DNA of 14,409 nt, taken from positions 1-14,409 of the forward strand of contig CAYREF010000048.1 in assembly GCA_964423265.1 (NCBI GenBank), read 5' to 3'. This DNA is from M55B165 sp964423265. GTDB taxonomy: Bacteria; Actinomycetota; Humimicrobiia; Humimicrobiales; Humimicrobiaceae. The translations under genes and the position numbers were made by a program. Below are positions 1-6,997 of the stretch, piece after piece. How positions within the stretch are numbered: the first letter of the stretch is position 1; the number at the start of each line of letters is the position of its first letter. The notes beneath the pieces were generated by a model. The model did no database searches. It saw nothing but the letters and a program-made list of their open reading frames with translations, and was not told the DNA's origin.

Positions 1-2
1 GA

Positions 3-470
3 TTGTTACAAATGGCAAGGGAAATAAAATATTGGGAAACTAAATTAAAAGAGCAGGGCTATAAATTCAGTACTCCCAGGAAGTTTATACTTAAGCTGTT
101 GAGCGAAGAAAATAGGCTCCTTAGCGCTGATGACATTTACATGAAATTAAAAGAGATGGACTCTAGCATAGGCATTGCCACTGTATATAGAACACTAGAT
201 CTTCTTCACAGGCTATCGCTTATATGCAAAATTAATGTAGGAACTGATAAGTCTTTATATATGTTATCCAAGAAATGCAAAGAGGAAGTATCTAATTATC
301 TTATCTGTGAAAATTGCGGGAAAATTGTATTGAACAATAAATGTCTAAAAAGTGCTATAAAGATAAGGCTTAAGGATGATGCAGAAAAAAATATCTATGA
401 TAACTGCAAGCTGAAGATAAATAATTTCCAGGTATTTTTTTCTGGTCTCTGTGATAAATGTTCTGAATAA
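3..470 (+). CDS. Fur/PerR/Zur-family transcriptional regulator, atypical, possibly 5'-incomplete
   Basis: A metal- or peroxide-responsive type repressor by family. Residues about 14-75 form the winged-helix DNA-binding domain, with the family signatures TPRKFIL near the start and ATVYRTLDLL as recognition helix. The C-terminal dimerisation domain keeps both CxxC pairs of the structural zinc site (CENC and CDKC). The usual sensing ligands are absent: where Fur proteins have a histidine-rich stretch just before the first CxxC (HHDHLIC in E. coli Fur) this one reads VSNYLIC, and the late histidine before GxC is phenylalanine. Only one histidine exists in the whole protein. The TTG at 3 and ATG at 12 are both possible starts; neither has a visible ribosome binding site, so the true start may lie upstream of the window. 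Family assignment is firm; the signal sensed is unknown. Confidence 0.85.
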   Translation: MLQMAREIKYWETKLKEQGYKFSTPRKFILKLLSEENRLLSADDIYMKLKEMDSSIGIATVYRTLDLLHRLSLICKINVGTDKSLYMLSKKCKEEVSNYLICENCGKIVLNNKCLKSAIKIRLKDDAEKNIYDNCKLKINNFQVFFSGLCDKCSE

Positions 471-473
471 TTC

Positions 474-502
474 TTGCATTTTAGCTTCAAACCTCTTATA
501 TT
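474..502 (+). promoter_or_regulatory. Putative sigma-70-type promoter for the lipoprotein gene
   Basis: TTGCAT (474-479) and TATATT (497-502) are separated by 17 bases, in the 70-base gap after the Fur-like gene. This would allow the lipoprotein to be transcribed independently. The -35 is a weak match. TATTAT at 499-504 is an alternative -10. Confidence 0.4.
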
Positions 503-540
503 ATACGTGTTATTCCAAGTCACATATTAAAGGAGCTTAT

Positions 541-1119
541 ATGAAGAAGATATTAACAGTCATCTTGCTGTTTTCCATGGTAATTTTTTTGTTTACCGGA
601 TGTAGGTGTGCAGCCGAGAAACTAACTGAACAGGCTATAGAAAAGGCAGCTGCAGCAGAAGGCCAAGATGTGGATATTGATACAGATGAAGGCAAGATCA
701 GCGTAACCGAGGAAGATGGTGAGACAGTTGAAATAGATTCAGATTCAGGGGAGACCACTATTAAAACTGAAGAAGGAGAGGTTACTTACAGTGAAGGTGG
801 TACTGAACTGCCAGAAGGCTTTCCGGATGTGGTGCCTGTATATCCGGATTTAAATATTGTCTCTTCATCCAGTCACAAAGAAGAGGAAAGCCAGGCCTAT
901 ACAGTTATGGGATCTTATACAGGAAGCGGTGAAGATGTTTTTAACTGGTACAAGGACCAGCTGGCAAGCTGGGATATCGAAAGTGAACAGTCAACTGATT
1001 TGGGAGAGGAAGGTTCATTTTATACTCTTACTGCCAGCAGTGGAAATTATACCCTAAATGTGACTGTTACTGAATCAGAAGATGAAAATGCTGTGCTTCT
1101 TAATGTAGAGCAAAAATAG
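541..1119 (+). CDS. Acidic lipoprotein of unknown function
   Basis: A 192-residue secreted lipoprotein. The start at 541 is chosen because AGGAG lies at 531-535 and the first residues form a lipoprotein signal peptide: MKK, a hydrophobic stretch, then FTGC with the acylated Cys at residue 21. The frame stays open upstream to 451, but that extension would bury the signal peptide. Residues about 45-85 are a run of short acidic strand-turn units alternating Asp/Glu-Gly turns with Ile/Val/Thr strands. A more globular C-terminal half follows, starting at ELPEGFPDVVPVYP and including a FNWYKDQL helix. The mature protein is strongly acidic. I do not recognise a named family. It would be anchored on the outer face of the cytoplasmic membrane (or in an envelope membrane). 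It is separated from the downstream cluster by a terminator, so no link to acetyl-CoA metabolism is implied. Confidence 0.8.
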   Translation: MKKILTVILLFSMVIFLFTGCRCAAEKLTEQAIEKAAAAEGQDVDIDTDEGKISVTEEDGETVEIDSDSGETTIKTEEGEVTYSEGGTELPEGFPDVVPVYPDLNIVSSSSHKEEESQAYTVMGSYTGSGEDVFNWYKDQLASWDIESEQSTDLGEEGSFYTLTASSGNYTLNVTVTESEDENAVLLNVEQK

Positions 1120-1138
1120 CCCCAAAAATTATTAAACA

Positions 1139-1171
1139 CAAGGCAGCTTCAATGCTGCCTTTTTCTTTTTT
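1139..1171 (+). terminator. Rho-independent terminator after the lipoprotein gene
   Basis: The perfect stem AGGCAGC (1141-1147) / GCTGCCT (1154-1160) has a 6-base loop and is followed by a T-rich tract from 1161. It ends lipoprotein transcription and insulates it from the Wood-Ljungdahl block. Confidence 0.9.
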
Positions 1172-1198
1172 GCTTTTTGAATTTCCTTATAATATAAT
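1170..1198 (+). promoter_or_regulatory. Putative promoter of the racO-cooC-acs block
   Basis: TTGCTT (1170-1175) and a consensus TATAAT (1193-1198) are 17 bases apart, beginning inside the T-tract of the preceding terminator. Transcription would start near 1205, leaving a leader of about 50 bases before racO. Confidence 0.55.
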
Positions 1199-1253
1199 CT
1201 TTACAAATTGCAACGATGCACTTTATTGTGGAGCTTAACTTTTATTAATAATA

Positions 1254-3212
1254 ATGGATAACCAGAAAAAATATCAGGTCAAATTTCTTCCAACCAATAA
1301 AACAGCTACTTTTAAGTATGGGTATAATTTAAGGCAAGCAATTCTCGATTCAGGCATAGAGATTGAGTCTTCGTGCGGGGGTGTGGGGACTTGCGGCAAA
1401 TGCAGTGTACAGATAAAGGAAGGAAAGCCGGAGACCAAAAAAAGCAAATTTATTTCAGAAACAGAAGAAAAAGAAGGCTTTGTTCTATCCTGCCTTACTA
1501 AAATTACAGATGATCTGGTGGTATTTATACCTGAACAGAAAAAGGCCAGGGCAATAATAGATAAGGGCAAATTAGCTGAATCTTCAGGAGTCTATGCAGC
1601 TGTAAGCAAGGATGAGTTTGAGGCAGCTGAAATTGATCCCTGGATTAAGAAGGCGGAACTTGAAGTGGAGAAGCCCTCCTTAAGCTATGGGACTAGCGAC
1701 CTTTATAGGTTTAAAAAAGCGGTAAAAGAAAAATTTGAAATAAAGGACTGTATCGTCCCTATTGACGTTATAAGGGGGTTGCCGGGCAAACTGAGAAAAG
1801 AAAATTGGAAAGTTGCAGTTACTATAGACCTTAACCGGAAGCTGGTTATAAATGTGGAGGCAGGCAAAAGCAGCGAAGAATTGTATGGGCTTGCATTAGA
1901 CATTGGAACTACAACTGTTGTGATGTATCTGGTCGACTTAGAGGATGGAAAAATTATTGGAAGCAACTCTGAATACAATCCCCAGATCAGATTTGGTGAA
2001 GACATTATAAATAGGATTGTATATGCCAACAAGGAAGGCGGACTAAAGAAGCTAAATGAAGTGGTAGTCGACTCCATAAATAACCTTGTGTGGAGGCTTT
2101 TGCTTAACTCCCATATTGAGCCTGATAATATAGTTTCCATTGTGGTTTCAGGAAATTCTACCATGATGCACTTGTTCTACAGGGTGCCTCCTAAATACAT
2201 AAGGGAAGAGCCTTATGTGACAGTGGCTAACAGGTTTTCTGACTGCCGGGCCAGGGAACTGGGAATAAAGCATGTCGGAAATGCCTTTGTGTTTGCCGTA
2301 CAGGGGGTAGCAAGCTACCTTGGCGGAGATATCACTTCAGGAGTCCTTGCTACGGGAATGGGCAAAAAAAAGGACCTAGCCCTTTTTATAGATTTAGGCA
2401 CCAATGGCGAGCTGGTAGTGGGAAACTCAGAGTGGATGATGGGTTGTTCATGCTCTGCCGGCCCTGCATTTGAAGGCGGAGGAGTAAAATGTGGAACCCG
2501 GGCGGTTGAAGGAGCTATCCAGAAAGTATGGATAGACCAGGAAACCTACAAAGCAAAGGTAGGGGTGATTGGTGGAGGAAAGCCCAGGGGAATATGCGGT
2601 TCCGGCCTTATCGATGTTATAGGGGAGATGTACCTGAAAGGGGTTATAGACAGAAAAGGAAAGTTTAATAAAAATATCGGTAACAAGTATCTAAAATGTA
2701 TTGAAGATGATTGCCTATATATTTTAGTTGACAGCAAGGACAGTGCAGATGGGAAAGAAATATATATAAGTGAAGTTGACATAGATAATTTGATGAGGGC
2801 TAAAGCTGCGGTTTATGCAGGGATAAAGACATTGCTGGAGGAAGTGGACTTAAGCGTTTATGATTTGGATAAAGTTTATTTAGCCGGGGGATTGGGAAAG
2901 AAATTAAATATAGGGAATGCAGTGGTTATAGGGATGCTGCCGGATATAAATGTAAATAAATATTACTTTTTGGGCAATACTTCTATCACCGGGGCATATC
3001 TGGGCTTGCTGTCATCCAAAAAATATGCCGAAACTATTGAAATTGCTGATGCCCTTACCTATGTGGAATTAAGCGTTAACATGAAATTCATGGACAGGTA
3101 TGTGGCAGGGCTTTTCTTCCCTTATACTGACCTTAAAGATTTTCCAACGGTTGAAGAACTTATTTTTTCATTAGATAATAAAAATAGTAGTAGAAAAGGA
3201 AATAATGGGTAA
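1254..3212 (+). CDS. Reductive activator of corrinoid iron-sulfur protein (RACo), ferredoxin-ASKHA ATPase
   Basis: An ATP-dependent activator that returns the inactive Co(II) form of the AcsCD corrinoid to Co(I). The 652 residues start with a plant-type [2Fe-2S] ferredoxin domain with Cys41, Cys47, Cys50 and Cys80 (CX5CX2CX29C). A linker region follows to about residue 205, then an ASKHA-fold ATPase with phosphate loop DIGTTT (216-221), a second phosphate-type loop DLGTNGE (380-386) and the SAGPAFEGGG segment (401-410). Length and domain order fit the RACo/DUF4445 family. The ATG at 1254 is the only plausible start because an in-frame TAA sits at 1236. Its nearest purine-rich stretch, GTGGAG at 1228-1233, is too far away (20 bases), suggesting weak initiation, which suits a catalytic activator needed in small amounts. 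It overlaps cooC by 8 bases. Confidence 0.93.
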   Translation: MDNQKKYQVKFLPTNKTATFKYGYNLRQAILDSGIEIESSCGGVGTCGKCSVQIKEGKPETKKSKFISETEEKEGFVLSCLTKITDDLVVFIPEQKKARAIIDKGKLAESSGVYAAVSKDEFEAAEIDPWIKKAELEVEKPSLSYGTSDLYRFKKAVKEKFEIKDCIVPIDVIRGLPGKLRKENWKVAVTIDLNRKLVINVEAGKSSEELYGLALDIGTTTVVMYLVDLEDGKIIGSNSEYNPQIRFGEDIINRIVYANKEGGLKKLNEVVVDSINNLVWRLLLNSHIEPDNIVSIVVSGNSTMMHLFYRVPPKYIREEPYVTVANRFSDCRARELGIKHVGNAFVFAVQGVASYLGGDITSGVLATGMGKKKDLALFIDLGTNGELVVGNSEWMMGCSCSAGPAFEGGGVKCGTRAVEGAIQKVWIDQETYKAKVGVIGGGKPRGICGSGLIDVIGEMYLKGVIDRKGKFNKNIGNKYLKCIEDDCLYILVDSKDSADGKEIYISEVDIDNLMRAKAAVYAGIKTLLEEVDLSVYDLDKVYLAGGLGKKLNIGNAVVIGMLPDINVNKYYFLGNTSITGAYLGLLSSKKYAETIEIADALTYVELSVNMKFMDRYVAGLFFPYTDLKDFPTVEELIFSLDNKNSSRKGNNG

Positions 3213-3963
3213 AAGCATAGCAGTAGCCGGAAAAGGCGGCACAGGAAAAACTACCATAAGCGGACTTCTTATAAGGGTTTTGGCTGATAATGGTAAAGTT
3301 CCCATACTTGCCTTAGATGCAGATCCCAATTCAAACCTCAATGAGGTGCTGGGGGTGGAGGTTAAGTCTACTGTAGGGATGCTGAGGGAGGAGTTTAAGA
3401 AAAATGCCCCTAGGATGGCAAAGGGAATTTACAAAGACCAGCTGGTGGAGATGAATATACAGGAAGCTTTAGTGGAGAACAAGAAGTATGACCTTCTGGT
3501 AATGGGAAGGGGTGAAGGCCCGGGATGCTATTGTTATGCGAATTCACTGTTTAGGAAATATATAGAAATGCTGCAGGGTAATTATAATTTTATTGTTATG
3601 GATAATGAAGCGGGAATGGAGCATTTAAGCAGGAGAACTACCCAGGATATTGATTATCTTTTGATTGTCTCTGATCCTTCCCCCAGGGGGATTATGACGG
3701 CAGCAAGAATAAGGGACCTGGCTATGGATCTGGAACTTAAAGTAAAAGATATCTTTTTAATAGTAAACAGGGTAAAAGATGAGCTGGATAAGAGATTAGA
3801 GGGGCAAATTGAGGACAATAATCTTAAGTTGATTTCAGTGCTAAACTATGATGATGATATTTTTGAAATGGACATATCCTCAGGCTCTGTTTTCAGCCTG
3901 CCTGCTTCTAGCAGCGCTTTAGGCAAGTCTGAAGATATTTTAAAACAGCTGGATATTATATAG
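3205..3963 (+). CDS. cooC: CooC/AcsF-type nickel-insertion ATPase for CODH/ACS maturation
   Basis: A cytoplasmic MinD/SIMIBI-class P-loop ATPase of 252 residues that delivers nickel to the CODH C-cluster and/or the ACS A-cluster. Visible elements are the deviant Walker A GKGGTGKTT (residues 9-17), the DADPNSNL switch segment (38-45), the CYC pair Cys108 and Cys110, which in CooC proteins binds metal at the dimer interface, and FIVMDNEAG (129-137) as Walker B region. The ATG sits after AAAGGAAA and overlaps the end of racO by 8 bases, so the two are probably translationally coupled. CooC and AcsF are close relatives; which metallocentre this one serves cannot be decided from sequence, and with cooS and acsB in the same block it may serve both. 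Confidence 0.92.
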   Translation: MGKSIAVAGKGGTGKTTISGLLIRVLADNGKVPILALDADPNSNLNEVLGVEVKSTVGMLREEFKKNAPRMAKGIYKDQLVEMNIQEALVENKKYDLLVMGRGEGPGCYCYANSLFRKYIEMLQGNYNFIVMDNEAGMEHLSRRTTQDIDYLLIVSDPSPRGIMTAARIRDLAMDLELKVKDIFLIVNRVKDELDKRLEGQIEDNNLKLISVLNYDDDIFEMDISSGSVFSLPASSSALGKSEDILKQLDII

Positions 3964-4018
3964 TTTAATTAATCAAAATGACTGAACTTTTTTATAAAAG
4001 ATGATAAAATGATTTAAT

Positions 4019-4036
4019 TTGTAAGGAAACTTACAA
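4019..4036. promoter_or_regulatory. Perfect 7-4-7 inverted repeat, Rex-box-like operator candidate
   Basis: TTGTAAG (4019-4025), GAAA spacer, CTTACAA (4030-4036). The arms are perfectly complementary. Size and outer TTGT/ACAA bases match the 18-bp geometry of binding sites for Rex, the NADH/NAD+ sensing repressor, although the inner bases differ from the usual forms. It lies about 50 bases before acsD. As RNA it would be a 7-bp stem with a GAAA tetraloop, with no U-tract after it, so it is unlikely to be a terminator. Confidence 0.5.
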
Positions 4037-4040
4037 CGCA

Positions 4041-4083
4041 TTGTGTATTATGTAACTATTTAGTAACAATATAAAAGGGGGAG
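4041..4083 (+). promoter_or_regulatory. acsD leader: possible promoter, GTAAC direct repeat and strong Shine-Dalgarno
   Basis: TTGTGT (4041-4046) with a poor -10 such as TAACAA (4064-4069) is the best promoter reading; TATTAT at 4046-4051 is an alternative -10 without a good -35. GTAAC occurs twice exactly 11 bases apart (4052, 4063). The ribosome binding site AAGGGGGAG (4075-4083) stands 4 bases before the TTG at 4088 and fixes the acsD start. No clear terminator is seen between cooC and acsD, so read-through is likely. Confidence 0.4.
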
Positions 4084-4087
4084 AAAA

Positions 4088-5023
4088 TTGAGTTTTAAGT
4101 TCCCAAAAAATGAATACGCAGGCAAGATTGCATCTGTGAATTTAAAGTCCGAAACAGTTGTAGGTGGTGATGAAGCTTTACCTTTTTACAGTTTTGAGGG
4201 TAATATTCCAAACAACCCTATAATTGCAATGGAAGTTTATGACAGCAAACCAGAGGGCTGGCCTGAAAGTGTGGATAAGTATTTCAATGATGTTTACGAT
4301 GATCCGGTAAAATGGGCAAAAAAATGTATAGATGAGTATGGGGCAGAGAGTATCTGCTTGCAGCTTAAAAGTGTTAATCCGGATTCTGGGGATATGAAAC
4401 CTCAGGAAGCTGCTGAAATTGTAAAAAAGGTAAGTGATGCTATAGAAAAACCCTTGATTGTATATGGGGATGGACCCATGGAAAAAATTGAAGATGTAAT
4501 GAAAAAAGTATCGGAGGTAAACCAGGATTCCGACATACTTATAGGATGGGTGGAAGAAGATTACTATAAGACAGTGGCAGCAGCTTGTATGGGCTATAAT
4601 AATAATGTCATATCTGTAAATTCAATGGATGTAAACATTGCCAAGCAGCTTAACATCCTGTTAACCCAGCTGGGGCTTCCACCAGAAAGAATTGTGATGG
4701 ACACATCAACTGCCAGCATAGGATATGGCATTGAATATTGTTATTCCAGCATGGAAAGGCTCAAAATTGCTGCATTGCTCCAGGACGATAAAATGACCCA
4801 AATGCCATTGATAGTTAATTTAGCCCCCCAGGTTTGGAAGGTAAAGGAAGTAAAAGAAAGTGAAGAGGATTATCCTGAGTGGGGTGATCTGGAACAAAGA
4901 GGCATAAACTGGGAATCTATTTCTGCAATGGCGACTCTTGTATCGGGTGCAAATATTGTGGTTTTGAGGCACCCTAAGGCTGTGAGCATGGTAAAAGAAG
5001 TTATAAATAAATTACTACAATAA
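4088..5023 (+). CDS. acsD: Corrinoid iron-sulfur protein small subunit (AcsD)
   Basis: The small subunit of the corrinoid iron-sulfur protein pairs with AcsC; both contribute to cradling the cobamide that carries the methyl group from methyl-THF to acetyl-CoA synthase. The 311 residues match the usual length and the TIM-barrel pattern of CdhD/AcsD proteins, with alternating strands such as NPIIAMEVYD, ESICLQLKSV, KPLIVYGDG and RIVMDTSTASIGYG. No iron-sulfur cysteine motif is present, as expected for this subunit. It begins with TTG, set by a very strong Shine-Dalgarno 4 bases upstream. It follows cooC after a 124-base gap that holds putative regulatory repeats and precedes cooS by about 30 bases. 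The acsD-cooS-acsB-acsC order puts both corrinoid subunits at the ends of the CODH/ACS genes. Confidence 0.93.
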   Translation: MSFKFPKNEYAGKIASVNLKSETVVGGDEALPFYSFEGNIPNNPIIAMEVYDSKPEGWPESVDKYFNDVYDDPVKWAKKCIDEYGAESICLQLKSVNPDSGDMKPQEAAEIVKKVSDAIEKPLIVYGDGPMEKIEDVMKKVSEVNQDSDILIGWVEEDYYKTVAAACMGYNNNVISVNSMDVNIAKQLNILLTQLGLPPERIVMDTSTASIGYGIEYCYSSMERLKIAALLQDDKMTQMPLIVNLAPQVWKVKEVKESEEDYPEWGDLEQRGINWESISAMATLVSGANIVVLRHPKAVSMVKEVINKLLQ

Positions 5024-5034
5024 TTTTATTATAG

Positions 5035-5044
5035 AAGGATGGTG
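5035..5044 (+). promoter_or_regulatory. Ribosome binding site selecting the cooS start
   Basis: AAGGATGGTG resembles the anti-Shine-Dalgarno complement with one extra base. It contains the upstream in-frame ATG (5039), which would have no spacing, and lies 9 bases before the ATG at 5054. The latter is therefore the preferred start. Confidence 0.55.
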
Positions 5045-5053
5045 CAAAGCACG

Positions 5054-6997
5054 ATGAAATCCAAAGATAAAGGTAAAAAACAAAGAAGTGAAGATAAAGC
5101 GGTAAATGAGATTCTGGAAAACCTGGAAGAAGGAATGGAAACTGTTTTTGACCGTTCTGATTCCATGAAATGCTGCCCTATTGGTTCGGGCGTTTCCGGA
5201 ATTTGTTGCAAAAATTGCTCAATGGGACCTTGCAGGGTCAGGGAAGGAAAAACTGGCTTATGCGGGGCAACTATGGCAACAATAGCAGCCAGGAATCTGG
5301 CAAGGCATATTGCGGCAGGAGCAGCTGCCCACTCTGACCATGGCAGAGACCTTGCTGTGCTGTTAAAAGATGTGGCTGAAGGTAATGCAGAAGGGCTTAA
5401 GATAAAAGATGAGATGAAGCTTTTAAGGTTTGCTAAAAACCTTGGAATAGACACAAAGGACAAAGAAGTAAATGAAATAGCCATAGAGGTTGCCGAAAAG
5501 TCACTTTCGCTATTTGGCCAGCAGGAAGGCGAGATAGACTTAATAAAGATTGCTCCTGAGAAAAGGCAGGAGAAGTGGAAAAAATATAATATTGTTCCCA
5601 GGGGTGTGGACAGGGAGGTTGTTGAAACCCTCCACCGTACCCACATGGGGGTGGACCAGGATGCAGAACATATTTTAGACCATGCCCTGCGAAACGCATT
5701 ATCTGATGGCTGGGGCGGTTCAATGATTGCCACAGAAATAACAGACATACTTTTTACTACACCAAAAGCATTACCTGCAAAAACTAATTTAGGTATGTTG
5801 TCTGAAGATGAAGTAAACATAGTTGTGCATGGTCATGAACCCACCTTGTCTGAAGTTATTGCAGAGATGGCAAATAGTGAAGAGATGGTTAACTATGCAA
5901 AAGAAAAAGGAGCTAAAGGTATTAATGTGGTGGGTATATGCTGTACAGCCAATGAAGTGCTCATGAGGCAGGGCATTGCCCCTATCGGGAATTTCTTGTC
6001 ACAGGAGCTGGCCATCATGACTTCGGCAGTAGAGGCGATGGTGGTTGATATACAATGCATAATGCAGTCTATAAGTAAGGTAGCAGAAAAATACCATACA
6101 AAATTAATTACCTCATCTGCAAAGTGCAAGATACCCGGGGCAACCCATATGGAATTTGATGAAAAGAAAGCCCCGACTATTGCCAAGGAAATCATAAAGA
6201 CTGCAATTGATAACTTTAAAAATAGAAAAGAACCAAAGATTCCCCAGGTTAGGTCAGACCTTATTGCAGGATTTTCCCATGAGTATATTAGATATATGCT
6301 GGGAGGCAGATTCAGGGAATCATTCAGGCCTTTAAATGACGGAATAATAGATGGAAGGATACAGGGCGTGGTAGCTATTGTGGGCTGCAATAATGCAAGG
6401 CATCCGCAGGATAAGTACCATAACTTCTTGACCAGGGAACTAATAAAGCGGGATTATTTGGTAGTCCAGACAGGTTGCGGAGCATTGGCTTCTGCAAAGT
6501 GTGGCCTGATGATGCCTGAAGCGATGGAAGAAGTTGGTGACGGCTTGAGGTCAATTTGTGAAGCAGTAGGCATACCTCCGGTACTGCATCTCGGCTCTTG
6601 TGTGGATAATTCAAGGATACTTACCATAGTTTCCGAAGTGGTAGAAGAAGGGGGACTGGGCGAAGACATAAGCGACTTGCCGGTGGCAGGGATTGCCCCT
6701 GAATGGATGAGCGAGAAAGCATTATCCATTGGCTCCTATTTTGCAGCCAGCGGAGTTTATGTGGCTTTTAGCGGAGAGCCCATACCTGTTACTTCCAGCC
6801 AGGAAGTGGTTGATATAATGACCAAGGGCTGGGACCAGAAATTCGGAGGAATGCTGGAGTATGTGCCTGATATTGAAGAGTTATTAAATAAAGTAATAAA
6901 TCATGTCCAAGCTAAAAGAAAAGCGCTAAAAATTGATGTTAAGAAAGAAAGAGTGCTTTTCGACATGGAAGCAAGGAGGGAATTAGGAAATGTCTAA
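5054..6997 (+). CDS. cooS: Ni-Fe carbon monoxide dehydrogenase catalytic subunit
   Basis: It interconverts CO2 and CO, passing CO through the internal tunnel to AcsB. The 647 residues carry the complete set of metal ligands. N-terminal cysteines Cys41 and Cys51 fit the shared D-cluster, and Cys52, Cys55, Cys60 and Cys70 the B-cluster. The C-cluster ligands are His261 (HGHEP), one of Cys296/297 (GICCTANE), Cys335 (DIQC), Cys445 (VGCNNARHP), Cys475 (TGCGALASAKC) and Cys516 (LGSCVDNS). The acid-base residues are also present: Lys555 in WMSEKALSIG and histidines around 85-96 (RHIAAGAAAHSDHG). The enzyme should be fully active. The frame opens at 5039 but the ribosome binding site favours 5054. 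It overlaps acsB by 8 bases, which supports balanced synthesis of the two subunits of the CODH/ACS complex; acsA is the acetogen name for this gene. Confidence 0.96.
   Translation: MKSKDKGKKQRSEDKAVNEILENLEEGMETVFDRSDSMKCCPIGSGVSGICCKNCSMGPCRVREGKTGLCGATMATIAARNLARHIAAGAAAHSDHGRDLAVLLKDVAEGNAEGLKIKDEMKLLRFAKNLGIDTKDKEVNEIAIEVAEKSLSLFGQQEGEIDLIKIAPEKRQEKWKKYNIVPRGVDREVVETLHRTHMGVDQDAEHILDHALRNALSDGWGGSMIATEITDILFTTPKALPAKTNLGMLSEDEVNIVVHGHEPTLSEVIAEMANSEEMVNYAKEKGAKGINVVGICCTANEVLMRQGIAPIGNFLSQELAIMTSAVEAMVVDIQCIMQSISKVAEKYHTKLITSSAKCKIPGATHMEFDEKKAPTIAKEIIKTAIDNFKNRKEPKIPQVRSDLIAGFSHEYIRYMLGGRFRESFRPLNDGIIDGRIQGVVAIVGCNNARHPQDKYHNFLTRELIKRDYLVVQTGCGALASAKCGLMMPEAMEEVGDGLRSICEAVGIPPVLHLGSCVDNSRILTIVSEVVEEGGLGEDISDLPVAGIAPEWMSEKALSIGSYFAASGVYVAFSGEPIPVTSSQEVVDIMTKGWDQKFGGMLEYVPDIEELLNKVINHVQAKRKALKIDVKKERVLFDMEARRELGNV

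Noticed and set aside
3..11. TTGTTACAA at the window start mirrors TTGTAACAA at 10567
   Set aside because: The second copy is explained as the -35 box of the fhs promoter, and nine AT-rich bases are expected to recur by chance in 14 kb; position relative to genes also differs.
451..540. N-terminal extension of the lipoprotein by 30 residues
   Set aside because: It has no ribosome binding site, overlaps the end of the Fur-like gene and would bury the lipoprotein signal peptide; AGGAG at 531-535 points to ATG 541.
1237..1247. TAACTTTTATT before racO repeated at 12336-12346 before folD
   Set aside because: An 11-base AT-rich match in leader DNA, with different distance to the ribosome sites, is not convincing as an operator.
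1120..1253. Cobalamin riboswitch or other structured leader before racO
   Set aside because: Only 134 bases are available, most taken by a terminator and promoter, and no B12-box-like sequence was seen.
3985..4000. CTTTT...AAAAG hairpin after cooC as a terminator
   Set aside because: The stem is only A/T plus one G-C pair and is not followed by a T-tract, so it is unlikely to stop transcription before acsD.
5029..5820. Long open frame of 263 codons on the - strand
   Set aside because: It lies opposite cooS, whose translation shows every expected metal ligand. The - strand product is Ser/Phe/Leu-rich without family features, and no ribosome binding site supports it.
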